A stretch of 64,000 bases of DNA from Herbaspirillum sp. 3R11 (GCF_004563925.1 NZ_SPNJ01000001.1:558001-622000); one strand, 5' to 3'. Positions 1 to 9,736 are shown, numbered from the stretch's first letter. Notes: generated by a model from the letters alone, not told the origin. Program-made: numbers and translations.

Positions 1-110
1 ACCATCGCCTCGACGAAGACCCGAATTTCGTGACGCCGTTTGCCGAACGCCAGCGCCTGGTCAACAAGCCGATGTTCGATTTGCTGGAAAAGAAATACGC
101 GGACAAATAA
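1..110 (+). CDS. C-terminal fragment of an unidentified protein upstream of prpC
   Basis: An open frame enters from the left edge and ends in TAA at 108-110, giving about 35 C-terminal residues that finish in DLLEKKYADK. It lies 42 bp before prpC on the same strand. By context it should be prpB (2-methylisocitrate lyase), but the tail does not resemble the PrpB C-termini I know, so I leave it unidentified. Too little is visible to say more. Confidence 0.6.
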   Translation, partial: HRLDEDPNFVTPFAERQRLVNKPMFDLLEKKYADK

Positions 111-152
111 TTACAAACACTAAAACCTTAATACATCATTCAGGAGATACGC

Positions 153-1325
153 ATGAGCGAATCACAAGCACAAACACAAGCACCGGCACCAGGCTTCAAA
201 CCGAAGAAATCCGTCGCCCTGTCCGGCGTCACTGCCGGCAACACCGCGCTGTGCACCGTCGGCAAGACCGGCAATGACTTGCACTATCGCGGCTACGACA
301 TCCTCGACGTCGCCGACAGCTGCGAGTTCGAAGAGATCGCACACTTGCTGGTGCACGGCAAGCTGCCGACCGCCGCCGAACTGAAGGCCTACAAGGCCAA
401 GCTGAAAGCACTGCGCGGCTTGCCGGCCAACGTCAAGGCGGCGCTGGAATGGCTGCCAGCGGCGTCGCACCCGATGGACGTGATGCGCACCGGCGTATCG
501 GCATTGGGCTGTGTGCTGCCGGAGAAGGATGACCACAACACGCCGGGCGCGCGCGACATCGCCGACCGCCTGATGGCGTCGTTGGGTTCAATGCTGCTGT
601 ACTGGTATCACTACAGCCAGAACGGCAAGCGCATCGAAACGGAAACCGACGATGAATCCATCGGCGGCCACTTCCTGCATCTGCTGCACGGCGAAAAGCC
701 ATCCGAGCTGTGGGAAAAGGCGATGCACACTTCGCTGATCCTGTACGCCGAGCACGAATTCAACGCCTCCACCTTCGCCAGCCGCGTCATCGCCGGCACC
801 GGTTCCGACATGTACTCGGCCATCACCGGCGGCATCGGCGCCTTGCGCGGTCCGAAGCACGGTGGCGCCAATGAAGTCGCGTTTGAAATCCAGAAGCGTT
901 ACGACAACCCTGATGAAGCGGAAGCCGACATCAAGCGTCGCGTCGAGAACAAGGAAGTCGTGATCGGCTTCGGCCATCCGGTCTACACCATCTCCGACCC
1001 GCGCAACAAGGTCATCAAGGAAGTCGCGCGCAAGCTGTCCAAAGATGCCGGTTCGCTCAAGATGTTCGACATCGCCGAGCGCCTCGAAACGGTCATGTGG
1101 GACATCAAGAAGATGTTCCCGAATCTTGACTGGTTCTCGGCCGTGTCCTATCACATGATGGGCGTGCCGACCGCGATGTTCACGCCGCTGTTCGTGATCG
1201 CGCGCACTTCCGGCTGGGCGGCGCACATCATCGAGCAACGCATCGACAACAAGATCATCCGTCCGTCGGCGAATTACGTCGGCCCGGAAGATCTGAAGTT
1301 CGTGCCGATCGGCAAGCGCAAATAA
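153..1325 (+). CDS. prpC: 2-methylcitrate synthase PrpC
   Basis: Condenses propionyl-CoA with oxaloacetate to 2-methylcitrate, the first committed step of the cytosolic methylcitrate cycle. The 390-residue protein has the citrate synthase fold with the expected catalytic residues: His236 in GPKHGGANE, His275 in GFGHPVY and Asp326 in the LDWFSAV region. The methylcitrate-synthase subgroup is supported by its short size (GltA is about 430) and by the acnD-prpF neighbours. A clear AGGAG ribosome site (142-146) sits 6 bases before the ATG. First complete gene of the prpC-acnD-prpF run. Confidence 0.96.
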   Translation: MSESQAQTQAPAPGFKPKKSVALSGVTAGNTALCTVGKTGNDLHYRGYDILDVADSCEFEEIAHLLVHGKLPTAAELKAYKAKLKALRGLPANVKAALEWLPAASHPMDVMRTGVSALGCVLPEKDDHNTPGARDIADRLMASLGSMLLYWYHYSQNGKRIETETDDESIGGHFLHLLHGEKPSELWEKAMHTSLILYAEHEFNASTFASRVIAGTGSDMYSAITGGIGALRGPKHGGANEVAFEIQKRYDNPDEAEADIKRRVENKEVVIGFGHPVYTISDPRNKVIKEVARKLSKDAGSLKMFDIAERLETVMWDIKKMFPNLDWFSAVSYHMMGVPTAMFTPLFVIARTSGWAAHIIEQRIDNKIIRPSANYVGPEDLKFVPIGKRK

Positions 1326-1452
1326 GCAGCAAGTACGCGAACAAGCTTCACACGCAGCACAGCAGTCTGCCATGCCGCCACGGCGGGCAGGCTGCCGCTC
1401 TTGCAATCGCTCTTGCAATTTCTCTTACCAATGTTTTTCTCGGGATCGAGCC

Positions 1453-4062
1453 ATGAATACCGCACACCGCAAACCTCTGCCCGGCACCACGCTGGATTAC
1501 TTCGACGCGCGTGGCGCAGTGGAGGCAATCAAGCTGGGCGCCTGGAACACGCTGCCCTATACCTCGCGCGTGCACGCCGAAAATCTGGTTCGCCGTTGCG
1601 ATCCGGCCATCCTCAATGACTACCTGAAGCAGATCATCGAATGCAAGCGCGACCTCGATTTTCCCTGGTTCCCGGCGCGCGTGGTCTGCCACGACATCCT
1701 CGGCCAGACTGCGCTGGTCGACCTCGCCGGTCTGCGCGACGCCATTGCCGACCAGGGCGGCGATCCGGCCAAGGTCAATCCGGTGGTGCCGGTGCAACTG
1801 ATCGTCGACCATTCGCTGGCGGTGGAATGCGGCGGCTTCGATCCGCAGGCGTTTGAAAAGAATCGCGCCATCGAAGATCGCCGCAACGAAGACCGCTTCC
1901 ACTTCATCAACTGGACCAAGCGCGCGTTCAAGAACATCAACGTGATCCAGCCCGGCAACGGCATCATGCACCAGATCAATCTGGAAAAAATGTCGCCGGT
2001 CATTCACAACGACAACGGCCTGGCTTATCCGGACACTTGCGTCGGCACCGACAGCCATACGCCGCACGTCGACGCGCTGGGCGTGATCGCCGTCGGCGTC
2101 GGCGGCCTCGAAGCCGAGAACGTCATGCTGGGTCGCGCATCGTGGATGCGCCTGCCTGAAATCATCGGCGTCGAACTGTCCGGCAAACCGCTGCCGGGCA
2201 TCACTGCGACCGACGTCGTGCTGTCGCTGACCGAATTCCTGCGCAAGGAAAAAGTGGTCGGGGCTTACCTGGAATTCCGCGGCGAGGGTGCATCGGCATT
2301 GACGCTGGGCGACCGTGCCACGATTTCCAACATGGCGCCGGAATACGGCGCGACCGCGGCGATGTTCTTCATCGACCAGCAGACCATCGACTACCTCAAG
2401 CTCACCGGCCGTGAAGACGAACAGGTCAAGCTGGTCGAGACCTACGCCAAGGAAGCCGGCCTGTGGGCCGACAGCCTCGCCACGGCGCAATACGAACGCA
2501 CGCTCAAATTCGATCTGACTACCGTGGTGCGCACGCTGGCCGGCCCGTCCAATCCGCATCGCCGCCTGCCGGTGTCGGCGCTGGCCGAACGCGGCATCGC
2601 CGTCGATCTGGACAAGGCGCAGGCGCAGGAAGCCGAAGGCCTGATGCCGGACGGCGCCGTGATCATCGCCGCCATCACCAGCTGCACCAACACCAGCAAT
2701 CCACGCAACGTCATCGCCGCCGGCCTGCTGGCGCGCAACGCCAACAAGCTAGGCCTGACTCGCAAGCCATGGGTGAAGTCATCGCTGGCGCCGGGTTCCA
2801 AGACCGTGGAACTGTATCTCGACGAAGCGGGCCTCAGCACTGAGCTGCAAAAGCTCGGCTTCGGCATCGTCGCCTTCGCCTGCACCACCTGCAACGGTAT
2901 GTCGGGCGCGCTGGATCCGGTGATCCAGAAAGAGATCATTGATCGCGATCTGTACGCCACCGCAGTCCTGTCCGGCAACCGCAACTTCGACGGCCGCATC
3001 CATCCTTACGCCAAGCAGGCCTTCCTGGCGTCGCCGCCGCTGGTGGTGGCGTATGCCATCGCCGGCACCATCCGCTTCGACATCGAGAAGGACGTGCTGG
3101 CAGTCGTCGACGGCAAGGAAATCCGCCTGAAGGACATCTGGCCGAGCGACGAAGAGATCGACGCCGTGGTCAAGTCCTCGGTCAAGCCCGAGCAATTCCG
3201 CAACGTCTACACACCGATGTTCGCCGTCCAAGTGGACAAGGGCCCGGCTGCGGCGCCGTTGTATGACTGGCGTCCGATGAGCACCTACATCCGCCGTCCG
3301 CCCTACTGGGAAGGCGCGCTCGCCGGTGAACGCACGATGACCGGCATGCGCGCGCTGGCGGTGCTGCCCGACAACATCACCACCGACCACCTGTCGCCGT
3401 CCAACGCCATCATGGCCGATTCGGCCGCCGGCGAATACCTGGCCAAGATGGGCTTGCCGGAAGAAGACTTCAACTCCTACGCCACGCATCGCGGTGATCA
3501 CCTGACGGCATTGCGCGCCACCTTTGCAAATCCGCAGCTGGTCAATGAAATGGCAGTCGTCGACGGCGAGGTCAAGAAGGGTTCGTTGGCGCGCGTGGAA
3601 CCGGAAGGCAAGGTCATGCGCATGTGGGAAGCGATCGAAACCTACCTCAACCGCAAGCAGCCGCTGATCATCGTCGCCGGCGCCGACTACGGCCAGGGCT
3701 CGTCGCGCGACTGGGCAGCCAAGGGCGTGCGTCTGGCGGGCGTGGAAGTGATTGCGGCCGAAGGCTTCGAACGCATCCACCGCACCAACCTGATCGGCAT
3801 GGGCGTACTGCCGCTGGAATTCAAACCGGGTACGACACGCAAAACGCTGGGCATCGACGGCACCGAGACCTTCGACGTGATCGGCAAGCGCACCCCGCGC
3901 GCCGACCTGACGCTGGTCCTCATCCGCAAGAATGGCGAACGCGTTGAAGTGCCGATGACCTGCCGCCTCGACACCGGCGAAGAAGTCTCGATCTATGAAG
4001 CCGGCGGCGTGCTGCAGCGTTTTGCGCAGGACTTCCTGGCGTCGACCGTCAAAGCGGCTTGA
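1453..4062 (+). CDS. acnD: Fe/S-dependent 2-methylcitrate dehydratase AcnD
   Basis: An aconitase-family enzyme that dehydrates 2-methylcitrate to a methylaconitate, replacing PrpD in this version of the pathway. It is 869 residues from the ATG at 1453. An in-frame ATG at 1372 exists, but its extra 27 residues are Arg/Cys-rich and unlike the family, so I reject it. The [4Fe-4S] ligands are Cys411 (SCTNTSNP), Cys477 and Cys480 (CTTC), with the same spacing as in AcnA. The swivel domain near the C-terminus carries GSSRDWAAKG. AcnD is known to need PrpF, encoded immediately downstream. The 127-bp gap to prpC shows no terminator, so cotranscription is likely. Confidence 0.95.
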   Translation: MNTAHRKPLPGTTLDYFDARGAVEAIKLGAWNTLPYTSRVHAENLVRRCDPAILNDYLKQIIECKRDLDFPWFPARVVCHDILGQTALVDLAGLRDAIADQGGDPAKVNPVVPVQLIVDHSLAVECGGFDPQAFEKNRAIEDRRNEDRFHFINWTKRAFKNINVIQPGNGIMHQINLEKMSPVIHNDNGLAYPDTCVGTDSHTPHVDALGVIAVGVGGLEAENVMLGRASWMRLPEIIGVELSGKPLPGITATDVVLSLTEFLRKEKVVGAYLEFRGEGASALTLGDRATISNMAPEYGATAAMFFIDQQTIDYLKLTGREDEQVKLVETYAKEAGLWADSLATAQYERTLKFDLTTVVRTLAGPSNPHRRLPVSALAERGIAVDLDKAQAQEAEGLMPDGAVIIAAITSCTNTSNPRNVIAAGLLARNANKLGLTRKPWVKSSLAPGSKTVELYLDEAGLSTELQKLGFGIVAFACTTCNGMSGALDPVIQKEIIDRDLYATAVLSGNRNFDGRIHPYAKQAFLASPPLVVAYAIAGTIRFDIEKDVLAVVDGKEIRLKDIWPSDEEIDAVVKSSVKPEQFRNVYTPMFAVQVDKGPAAAPLYDWRPMSTYIRRPPYWEGALAGERTMTGMRALAVLPDNITTDHLSPSNAIMADSAAGEYLAKMGLPEEDFNSYATHRGDHLTALRATFANPQLVNEMAVVDGEVKKGSLARVEPEGKVMRMWEAIETYLNRKQPLIIVAGADYGQGSSRDWAAKGVRLAGVEVIAAEGFERIHRTNLIGMGVLPLEFKPGTTRKTLGIDGTETFDVIGKRTPRADLTLVLIRKNGERVEVPMTCRLDTGEEVSIYEAGGVLQRFAQDFLASTVKAA

Positions 4063-4085
4063 GTATTCAATCTGGAAAGAAGCAT

Positions 4086-5276
4086 ATGACCCACGTACCC
4101 CAAATCAAGATTCCCGCCACCTACATGCGCGGCGGCACCAGCAAGGGCGTGTTCTTCCGCCTGCAGGATTTACCGGCCACGGCGCAAGTGCCGGGCCCAG
4201 CGCGCGACGCCTTGCTGATGCGCGTGATCGGCAGCCCCGACCCGTACAGCAAGCAGATTGACGGCATGGGCGGCGCCACCTCGAGCACCAGCAAGACGGT
4301 GATCCTGTCCAAATCCACCCGCGCGGAGCATGACGTCGACTATTTGTTCGGCCAGGTTTCCATCGACACGTCGTTCGTCGACTGGAGCGGCAACTGCGGC
4401 AACCTGTCGGCGGCAGTCGGTCCGTTCGCGATCAGCAACGGCCTGGTCAATCCCGATCGGATTCCGGTCAATGGCGTCTGCATCGTACGCATCTGGCAGG
4501 CCAACATCGGCAAGACCATCATTGCGCACGTACCGATCACCGACGGCCAGGTGCAGGAGACCGGCGACTTCGAGCTCGACGGCGTGACCTTCCCGGCGGC
4601 CGAAGTGCAGCTCGAATTCATGGATCCGGCAGCGGAAGAAGAGGGCGCAGGCGGCGCCATGTTCCCGACCGGGAATCTGGTGGACGACCTGGAAGTGCCG
4701 GGCATCGGCACCTTCAAGGCGACCATGATCAATGCCGGCATCCCGGCGATTTTCCTCAACGCGGAAGACATCGGTTACACCGGCGCTGAATTGCAGGACG
4801 CCATCAACGGTGATCCCAAGGCCTTGGCGCGCTTCGAGACCATCCGTGCACACGGCGCCGTGCGCATGGGCCTGATCAAGCACGTCGACGAAGCCGTCAA
4901 GCGCCAGCACACGCCCAAGGTTGCCTTCGTCGCCGCGCCGCGCGACTACACGGCATCCAGCGGCAAGAAGGTCACCACTGCCGACGTCGACCTGCTGGTG
5001 CGCGCCATGTCCATGGGCAAGCTGCATCACGCCATGATGGGGACGGCGGCGGTCGCCATCGGTGTTGCGGCAGCGATTCCCGGCACGCTGGTGAATCTGG
5101 CCGCCGGCGGCGGTGAACGCACGGCGGTGCGCTTCGGCCATCCGTCCGGTACCTTGCGCGTCGGTGCGCAGGCGCAACAGGCCAATGGCGAATGGAGCGT
5201 GACCAAGGCCATCATGAGCCGCAGCGCACGGGTGTTGATGGAAGGCTGGGTACGTGTTCCCGGCGACGCCTTCTGA
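4086..5276 (+). CDS. prpF: AcnD-accessory isomerase PrpF (methylaconitate isomerase)
   Basis: PrpF isomerises the methylaconitate made by AcnD so that the cycle can continue. It belongs to the diaminopimelate-epimerase-like fold. At 396 residues it matches the family length. The N-terminus has the typical substrate-loop motif YMRGGTSKGVFF, followed by the GMGGATSSTSK segment. I place the start at ATG 4086, which follows a GGAAAG ribosome site. An upstream ATG at 4059 overlaps the acnD stop and adds nine unconserved residues. It lies 23 bp after acnD, fitting translational coupling and a shared transcript. Confidence 0.94.
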   Translation: MTHVPQIKIPATYMRGGTSKGVFFRLQDLPATAQVPGPARDALLMRVIGSPDPYSKQIDGMGGATSSTSKTVILSKSTRAEHDVDYLFGQVSIDTSFVDWSGNCGNLSAAVGPFAISNGLVNPDRIPVNGVCIVRIWQANIGKTIIAHVPITDGQVQETGDFELDGVTFPAAEVQLEFMDPAAEEEGAGGAMFPTGNLVDDLEVPGIGTFKATMINAGIPAIFLNAEDIGYTGAELQDAINGDPKALARFETIRAHGAVRMGLIKHVDEAVKRQHTPKVAFVAAPRDYTASSGKKVTTADVDLLVRAMSMGKLHHAMMGTAAVAIGVAAAIPGTLVNLAAGGGERTAVRFGHPSGTLRVGAQAQQANGEWSVTKAIMSRSARVLMEGWVRVPGDAF

Positions 5277-5407
5277 TCGGCGCTCAGTAATAGTTGGGGA
5301 AATAGCGGGAAACATGTTGCATTGCAGTGGCAGGAAAACGAGACAATGGAACGAAAGTTGGTAAGATGCCGTCCACATTCCTTTTCATCCCGGCATTGGA
5401 CCAAAAC

Positions 5408-5800
5408 ATGACTTTCTTGCAACGCGCTTCCGTACTGACCCTGACCATCCTGCTGGCCGCCTGCGCTGAAACAGTGCCGCTGACCGAAACCAAGCCGGTG
5501 CCTGCACCACTGCAACCGGTAGCCGCCGCAGTCAATCCGGCCTGGGCCGGCCGCCTGGCGACCGGCAGTTTCGCCTGCGACATGGGCAACAAGGTGGAAG
5601 TCAAGGTCGACGGCAGCAATAACGTGAGCCTGGTGTGGAAGGGCAGCACTTACAAGATGACGCCGGTATCGACCTCCACCGGCGCGCTGCGTTTCGAAGA
5701 CAAGGGCGATGGCCTGGTGTGGATCCAGATCCCGTCCAAGTCGATGCTGCTGAATTCGAAGATCGGTCAGCAACTCGCGAACGATTGCAAGAATCGATGA
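5408..5800 (+). CDS. MliC-like lipoprotein (C-type lysozyme inhibitor family)
   Basis: A predicted lipoprotein of 130 residues. The first 19 residues form a signal peptide ending in the lipobox LLAAC, so lipidation would be on Cys19. A Pro/Ala-rich spacer follows, then a C-terminal domain (about 50-130) with the paired cysteines and the FACDMGNKVEV and WKGSTYKM patterns typical of MliC/PliC inhibitors of C-type lysozyme. The start at 5408 is chosen because it gives a compact signal peptide; upstream in-frame ATGs at 5327 and 5366 would bury it. A terminator follows at once. The function is inferred from family resemblance only. Confidence 0.7.
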   Translation: MTFLQRASVLTLTILLAACAETVPLTETKPVPAPLQPVAAAVNPAWAGRLATGSFACDMGNKVEVKVDGSNNVSLVWKGSTYKMTPVSTSTGALRFEDKGDGLVWIQIPSKSMLLNSKIGQQLANDCKNR

Positions 5801-5818
5801 CAGCTTGTTTTCAGTGAG

Positions 5819-5850
5819 AAAAAAGGATGCGGCGATGCATCCTTTTTTTT
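5819..5850 (+). terminator. Rho-independent terminator after the lipoprotein gene
   Basis: GGATGC and GCATCC arms flank a six-base loop, with an A-run before and eight Ts after. It separates the prpC-prpF-lipoprotein run from prpE and could act on both strands. Confidence 0.85.
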
Positions 5851-6041
5851 CGCGCCCGCCGGATTTTTTGCTACAGTTTTTTAAAAAAAGAAGACGCAGA
5901 TTAAGCTGCGCGTAAGCATGTTCTGCGACAGTAAACAGCTACACACAACAAGCAGATGAATGCCGCGCAAAGACGCGGCACACCGCTCGCAGCGACACCT
6001 TGACAAGGTCGGTGCACATCCGATCGCCATGAGGAGACATC

Positions 6042-7940
6042 ATGAGTTTCGCATCGTTTTACCAGCAGTCCATCGACGACCCGGATACCTTCTGGGCCAA
6101 TGAAGCCAGGCGCATCGACTGGCATGCACCGTTCACCAAAACGCTCGATTACACGCGCCCGCCGTTCGCGCGCTGGTTCATCGGCGGCGAGACCAATCTG
6201 TGCCACAACGCCGTCGATCGTCATCTGGCGCAACGCGCCGATCAGGCCGCGCTGATTGCTGTATCGACCGAAACCAATACCGAAAAAACCTACACCTTCC
6301 GCGAGCTGCATCGCGAAGTCAGCGCGATGGCGGCGATCATGCTGTCGCTCGGCGTCAAGCGCGGCGACCGCGTGCTGATCTACATGCCGATGATTGCCGA
6401 AGCAGTGTTCGCGATGCTGGCGTGTGCGCGCATCGGCGCGGTGCATTCGGTAGTGTTCGGCGGCTTCGCCTCCAACAGCCTGGCGACACGCATCGACGAC
6501 GCGCAGCCGACGCTGATCGTGTCGGCCGACGCCGGCTCGCGCGGCGGCAGGGTAGTGGCCTACAAGGGCCTGCTCGACGAGGCGATCCGGCTGGCGCAGC
6601 ACAAGCCGGCGCATGTTTTGCTGACCGATCGCGGACTGGCCGAGATGCCGCGCACCACCGGACGCGACGTCGATTACACCAGCCTGCGCGCGCAATACCT
6701 CGATGCCGACGTGCCGGTGACCTGGCTGGAATCGAACGAGCCGTCCTACATCCTGTATACCTCCGGCACCACCGGCAAGCCCAAGGGCGTGCAGCGCGAC
6801 GTCGGCGGCTATGCGGTGGCGCTGGCGGCGTCGATGCCCTACGTGTTTTGCGGCAATCCCGGCGAGACTTATTTCTGCACCTCCGACATCGGCTGGGTGG
6901 TCGGCCATTCCTACATCGTCTACGGTCCGCTGATGGCCGGTATGGCGACCATTCTGTACGAAGGCCTGCCGGTGCTGGCGGGCGACAAGCCGGACGGCGG
7001 CATCTGGTGGAGCCTGGTGGAGAAGTACAAGGTCACGCGCATGTTCTCGTCGCCGACGGCAATCCGTGTGCTCAAGAAGCAGCCGGCCGAATGCATGACG
7101 CGGCATGACTTGTCGTCGCTCAAGAGTCTCTATCTGGCCGGCGAGCCTCTGGACGAGACCACCTCGAACTGGATTTCAGGCGCGCTCGGCGTGCCGGTGA
7201 TCGACAACTACTGGCAGACCGAAAGCGGCTGGCCCATCCTGTCCATTGCCAAGGGCGTCGACGACAAGCCGACCCGGCTGGGCAGCCCGGGTGTGCCCTT
7301 GTATGGCTACAAGATGCACATCATGAACGAGTCCACCGGCGCGCTGTGCGGCGCCAACGAAAAGGGCGTGGTGGTGATCGAAGGGCCGTTGCCGCCGGGC
7401 TGCATGCAGACCGTGTATCGCGACGACGAGCGCTTCGTCAACACCTACTGGTCCAACTTCAAGACGCAGGTGTATTCCACCTTCGACTGGGGCATCCGCG
7501 ATGAAGACGGTTACTACTTCATCCTCGGCCGCACCGACGACGTCATCAACGTCGCCGGCCATCGCCTCGGCACGCGCGAGATCGAAGAGAGCATTTCCAG
7601 CCACGCCAACGTGTCAGAGGTGGCCGTGGTCGGCGTCGAAGACAAGCTCAAGGGACAAGTCGCCATCGCCTTCGTGATCCCAAAGCAGGCCGACGCCGTC
7701 GCCACGGCGGAGGGCCGCCAGACACTCGAAGCGGAAATCATGCGCGTGGTCGACAAGCAGATCGGCGCCGTCGGCCGGCCGTCGCGCGTGCTGTTCGTCA
7801 GCCTGTTGCCGAAGACGCGCTCGGGCAAGCTGCTGCGCCGTTCCATCCAGGCCATCTGCGAGGGACGCGATCCGGGCGACCTGACCACCATCGAAGATCC
7901 GACCTCGCTGCAGCAGATCAAAGCGGTCTTGCAAGCATAG
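6042..7940 (+). CDS. prpE: Propionate-CoA ligase PrpE
   Basis: Activates propionate with ATP and CoA through a propionyl-adenylate, feeding PrpC. The protein is 632 residues and belongs to the ANL superfamily. The ATP-binding P-loop YTSGTTGKPKG is at 239-249, the adenylate motif WQTESGWPI lies mid-protein, and the C-terminal domain ends with RSGKLLRR, where Lys596 is the acetylatable catalytic lysine known in PrpE and Acs. A strong GAGGAGA ribosome site precedes the ATG. It is separated from prpF by a terminator and about 190 bp, so it probably has its own promoter. A terminator follows at 7963. Confidence 0.95.
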   Translation: MSFASFYQQSIDDPDTFWANEARRIDWHAPFTKTLDYTRPPFARWFIGGETNLCHNAVDRHLAQRADQAALIAVSTETNTEKTYTFRELHREVSAMAAIMLSLGVKRGDRVLIYMPMIAEAVFAMLACARIGAVHSVVFGGFASNSLATRIDDAQPTLIVSADAGSRGGRVVAYKGLLDEAIRLAQHKPAHVLLTDRGLAEMPRTTGRDVDYTSLRAQYLDADVPVTWLESNEPSYILYTSGTTGKPKGVQRDVGGYAVALAASMPYVFCGNPGETYFCTSDIGWVVGHSYIVYGPLMAGMATILYEGLPVLAGDKPDGGIWWSLVEKYKVTRMFSSPTAIRVLKKQPAECMTRHDLSSLKSLYLAGEPLDETTSNWISGALGVPVIDNYWQTESGWPILSIAKGVDDKPTRLGSPGVPLYGYKMHIMNESTGALCGANEKGVVVIEGPLPPGCMQTVYRDDERFVNTYWSNFKTQVYSTFDWGIRDEDGYYFILGRTDDVINVAGHRLGTREIEESISSHANVSEVAVVGVEDKLKGQVAIAFVIPKQADAVATAEGRQTLEAEIMRVVDKQIGAVGRPSRVLFVSLLPKTRSGKLLRRSIQAICEGRDPGDLTTIEDPTSLQQIKAVLQA

Positions 7941-7962
7941 AAATACGCTGGAAGCGGCAGCG

Positions 7963-7998
7963 ACGACGTCCGGCCCCTGCGCCGGACGTCGTCATTTT
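7963..7998 (+). terminator. Strong terminator after prpE
   Basis: A perfect 13-bp stem (GACGACGTCCGGC paired with GCCGGACGTCGTC) with a six-base loop is followed by ATTTT. It closes the prp locus. Confidence 0.85.
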
Positions 7999-8037
7999 GG
8001 GTACACTACGTGCTACCGCACTTTCTCCCCAGCTTTC

Positions 8038-8529
8038 ATGACTACCTCGATACGCCCGGCCACGACGGCCGATGCCGCCGCCATTTGCGAGATCTACAAC
8101 CACTACGTTCTGACGACGACCATCAGCTTTGAGCTGGAAGCCGTTTCCACTGAGGAAATGGCGCAGCGCATCGTCGAGGTGTCTGCGATATTTCCATGGC
8201 TGGTGTACGAAGAGGACGGCCGCATCCTCGGCTATGCCTACGCCACCAAATGGAAGGCGCGCAAGGCCTACCAGCAGTCTGTAGAGAGTTCGGTCTACAT
8301 GGCGAAGGATAGCGGTGGCAAGGGTGTCGGTACGAAGCTGTACAGTGCCTTGTTTGCCGAACTGAAGGCGTGCGGGGTGCATGCAGTCATGGGCGGCATC
8401 GCCCAGCCGAATCCAGGCAGCATCGCCCTGCACGAAAAAATGGGCTTCGTCAAAGTCGCCCATTTCGCGCAGGTCGGCAGGAAATTCGATCAATGGATTG
8501 ACGTCGCCTATTGGCAGTTGATTCTCTAA
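8038..8529 (+). CDS. GNAT N-acetyltransferase, phosphinothricin acetyltransferase-like
   Basis: A 163-residue GNAT protein. The N-terminal IRPATTADAAAICEIYNHYV, the central YAYATKWKARKAY strand and the acetyl-CoA loop GGKGVGTKLY (about 96-105), followed by HEKMGFVKV, place it near the Pat/Bar/MddA subgroup. That group acetylates phosphinothricin or methionine sulfoximine-type amino acid analogues; the true substrate here is unknown. It is followed 9 bp later by a small gene that is probably cotranscribed. Confidence 0.85.
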   Translation: MTTSIRPATTADAAAICEIYNHYVLTTTISFELEAVSTEEMAQRIVEVSAIFPWLVYEEDGRILGYAYATKWKARKAYQQSVESSVYMAKDSGGKGVGTKLYSALFAELKACGVHAVMGGIAQPNPGSIALHEKMGFVKVAHFAQVGRKFDQWIDVAYWQLIL

Positions 8530-8538
8530 GGAGCACAC

Positions 8539-8805
8539 ATGGCCAGATCGACCAGAGCAACCGGCGCCATCGAGCGCCTCAACACGCGCGCAGGGACGAA
8601 GCAGTATTCAATGGGCCGCACCTCTGCGGAACTGTTTTACCTGCTCCAGCGCACCCCCGACAATCCGGCTGAAAAACTCAGCGAACCTCTGCCGCTGGAT
8701 GAGTTCGTCACCTTCGTCAATGCCTACGGGCCGCAAAAGCCGAAGCGCATCAGCAAGCTTGACGTCGCCTTTGAAAAGCAACTCGCGAAGAAGCGCGAAG
8801 AGTAA
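8539..8805 (+). CDS. Small conserved-type hypothetical protein (88 aa)
   Basis: An 88-residue basic protein with no signal peptide or membrane segment; the N- and C-termini are rich in Lys and Arg. I do not recognise a domain. An AAGGAG ribosome site lies 9 bases before the ATG and the gene starts 9 bp after the acetyltransferase stop, so a two-gene unit is likely. The middle (about 26-60) has a regular hydrophobic pattern consistent with a small helical fold. Confidence 0.7.
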   Translation: MARSTRATGAIERLNTRAGTKQYSMGRTSAELFYLLQRTPDNPAEKLSEPLPLDEFVTFVNAYGPQKPKRISKLDVAFEKQLAKKREE

Positions 8806-8819
8806 GGCGGCAAGACATC

Positions 8820-9644
8820 GTGGCCTCATCGCGCCCCCGCCAGCAAAAGCGCAAGGACTGGATACTGCGGTCGCAGTCGTCCGGCATGGAGCGCATCGAG
8901 GCGTTTTTCCACGGGCGCGGCTATGCCATGCACCGCCACGACACCTACGCCATCGGCATCACACTGGGTGGGGTGCAATCGTTCCAGTACAAGAAGTCGA
9001 TGCGCCACAGCCTGCCCGGCAACACCATGGCGCTGTACCCCGATGAGCCGCATGACGGCCAGGCCGGCAGCGAAGCGGGTTTCCGTTATCGCATGCTGTA
9101 CATCGAACCGTCCTTGCTGCAGGACGCACTCGGCGGAGTCGCTTTGCCGTTCATCGAAGGCGGGATCTCGACCGATCCGCGCCTGTTCGGCGCCGTGGGC
9201 AATCTGTTGCTGCACATGGACGACGAGGTGGAACCATTGCAACAGGACGACGGCATCTTCGAGCTGGCGCGCGCGATGGACGCCGTATCCGGCAAGCGGC
9301 CGCGCCGCCATGCCGCCGACTTCGGCGCAGCTCAGCTGGCGCGCGAATACATCCATGGCGCGCTCGACCGCACGCTGACGCTCGACGAGTTGGCGCAAGC
9401 CAGCGGCCGCGACCGCTGGAGCCTGACGCGCGACTTTCGCAGTTTCTTCGGCACCAGTCCCTATCGCTACCTCAGCATGCGCCGGCTCGACATGGCGCGT
9501 CGCCTGATGGCGCAAGGCCTGCCGCTGGCGGATGCCGCCGCCATGTCCGGTTTTGCCGACCAGAGCCACATGACGCGTCTGTTCACCAAGACCTACGGCA
9601 TTGCACCCGCGCACTGGCTGCGCATCATGCGGCGCGGGGCCTGA
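8820..9644 (+). CDS. AraC-family transcriptional regulator with cupin-type sensor domain
   Basis: A 274-residue regulator beginning with GTG. Residues about 20-150 form an AraC-type arabinose-binding/cupin domain (HRHDTYAIGIT motif). Residues about 170-270 carry the two helix-turn-helix motifs of the AraC family, including LTLDELAQASGRDRWSLTR and LADAAAMSGFADQSHMTR, with the PYRYL linker. Such proteins with an N-terminal cupin usually sense a small metabolite. The next gene is also a cupin and lies 92 bp downstream; a pair of direct repeats sits in that gap. The effector and targets are unknown. Confidence 0.88.
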   Translation: MASSRPRQQKRKDWILRSQSSGMERIEAFFHGRGYAMHRHDTYAIGITLGGVQSFQYKKSMRHSLPGNTMALYPDEPHDGQAGSEAGFRYRMLYIEPSLLQDALGGVALPFIEGGISTDPRLFGAVGNLLLHMDDEVEPLQQDDGIFELARAMDAVSGKRPRRHAADFGAAQLAREYIHGALDRTLTLDELAQASGRDRWSLTRDFRSFFGTSPYRYLSMRRLDMARRLMAQGLPLADAAAMSGFADQSHMTRLFTKTYGIAPAHWLRIMRRGA

Positions 9645-9655
9645 TCCCGTAGTTG

Positions 9656-9681
9656 TCGTTCAAGTTGCACGATCGTTCAAG
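9656..9681. promoter_or_regulatory. Direct repeat, candidate AraC-regulator site
   Basis: TCGTTCAAG occurs at 9656-9664 and again at 9673-9681, a 17-bp offset, between the AraC-family gene and the cupin gene. Direct repeats of this kind are typical of AraC-family operators. The assignment is inference. Confidence 0.35.
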
Positions 9682-9736
9682 ACCGCGACGTTCCGCTCGC
9701 GTAGGCTTGCTTCCGTTACTTACCTACGGAGCCAGC

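Noticed and set aside
1348-5378. Long minus-strand open frames over acnD and prpF
   Set aside because: All mirror the codon pattern of the plus-strand prp genes; none has a ribosome site or recognisable motif.
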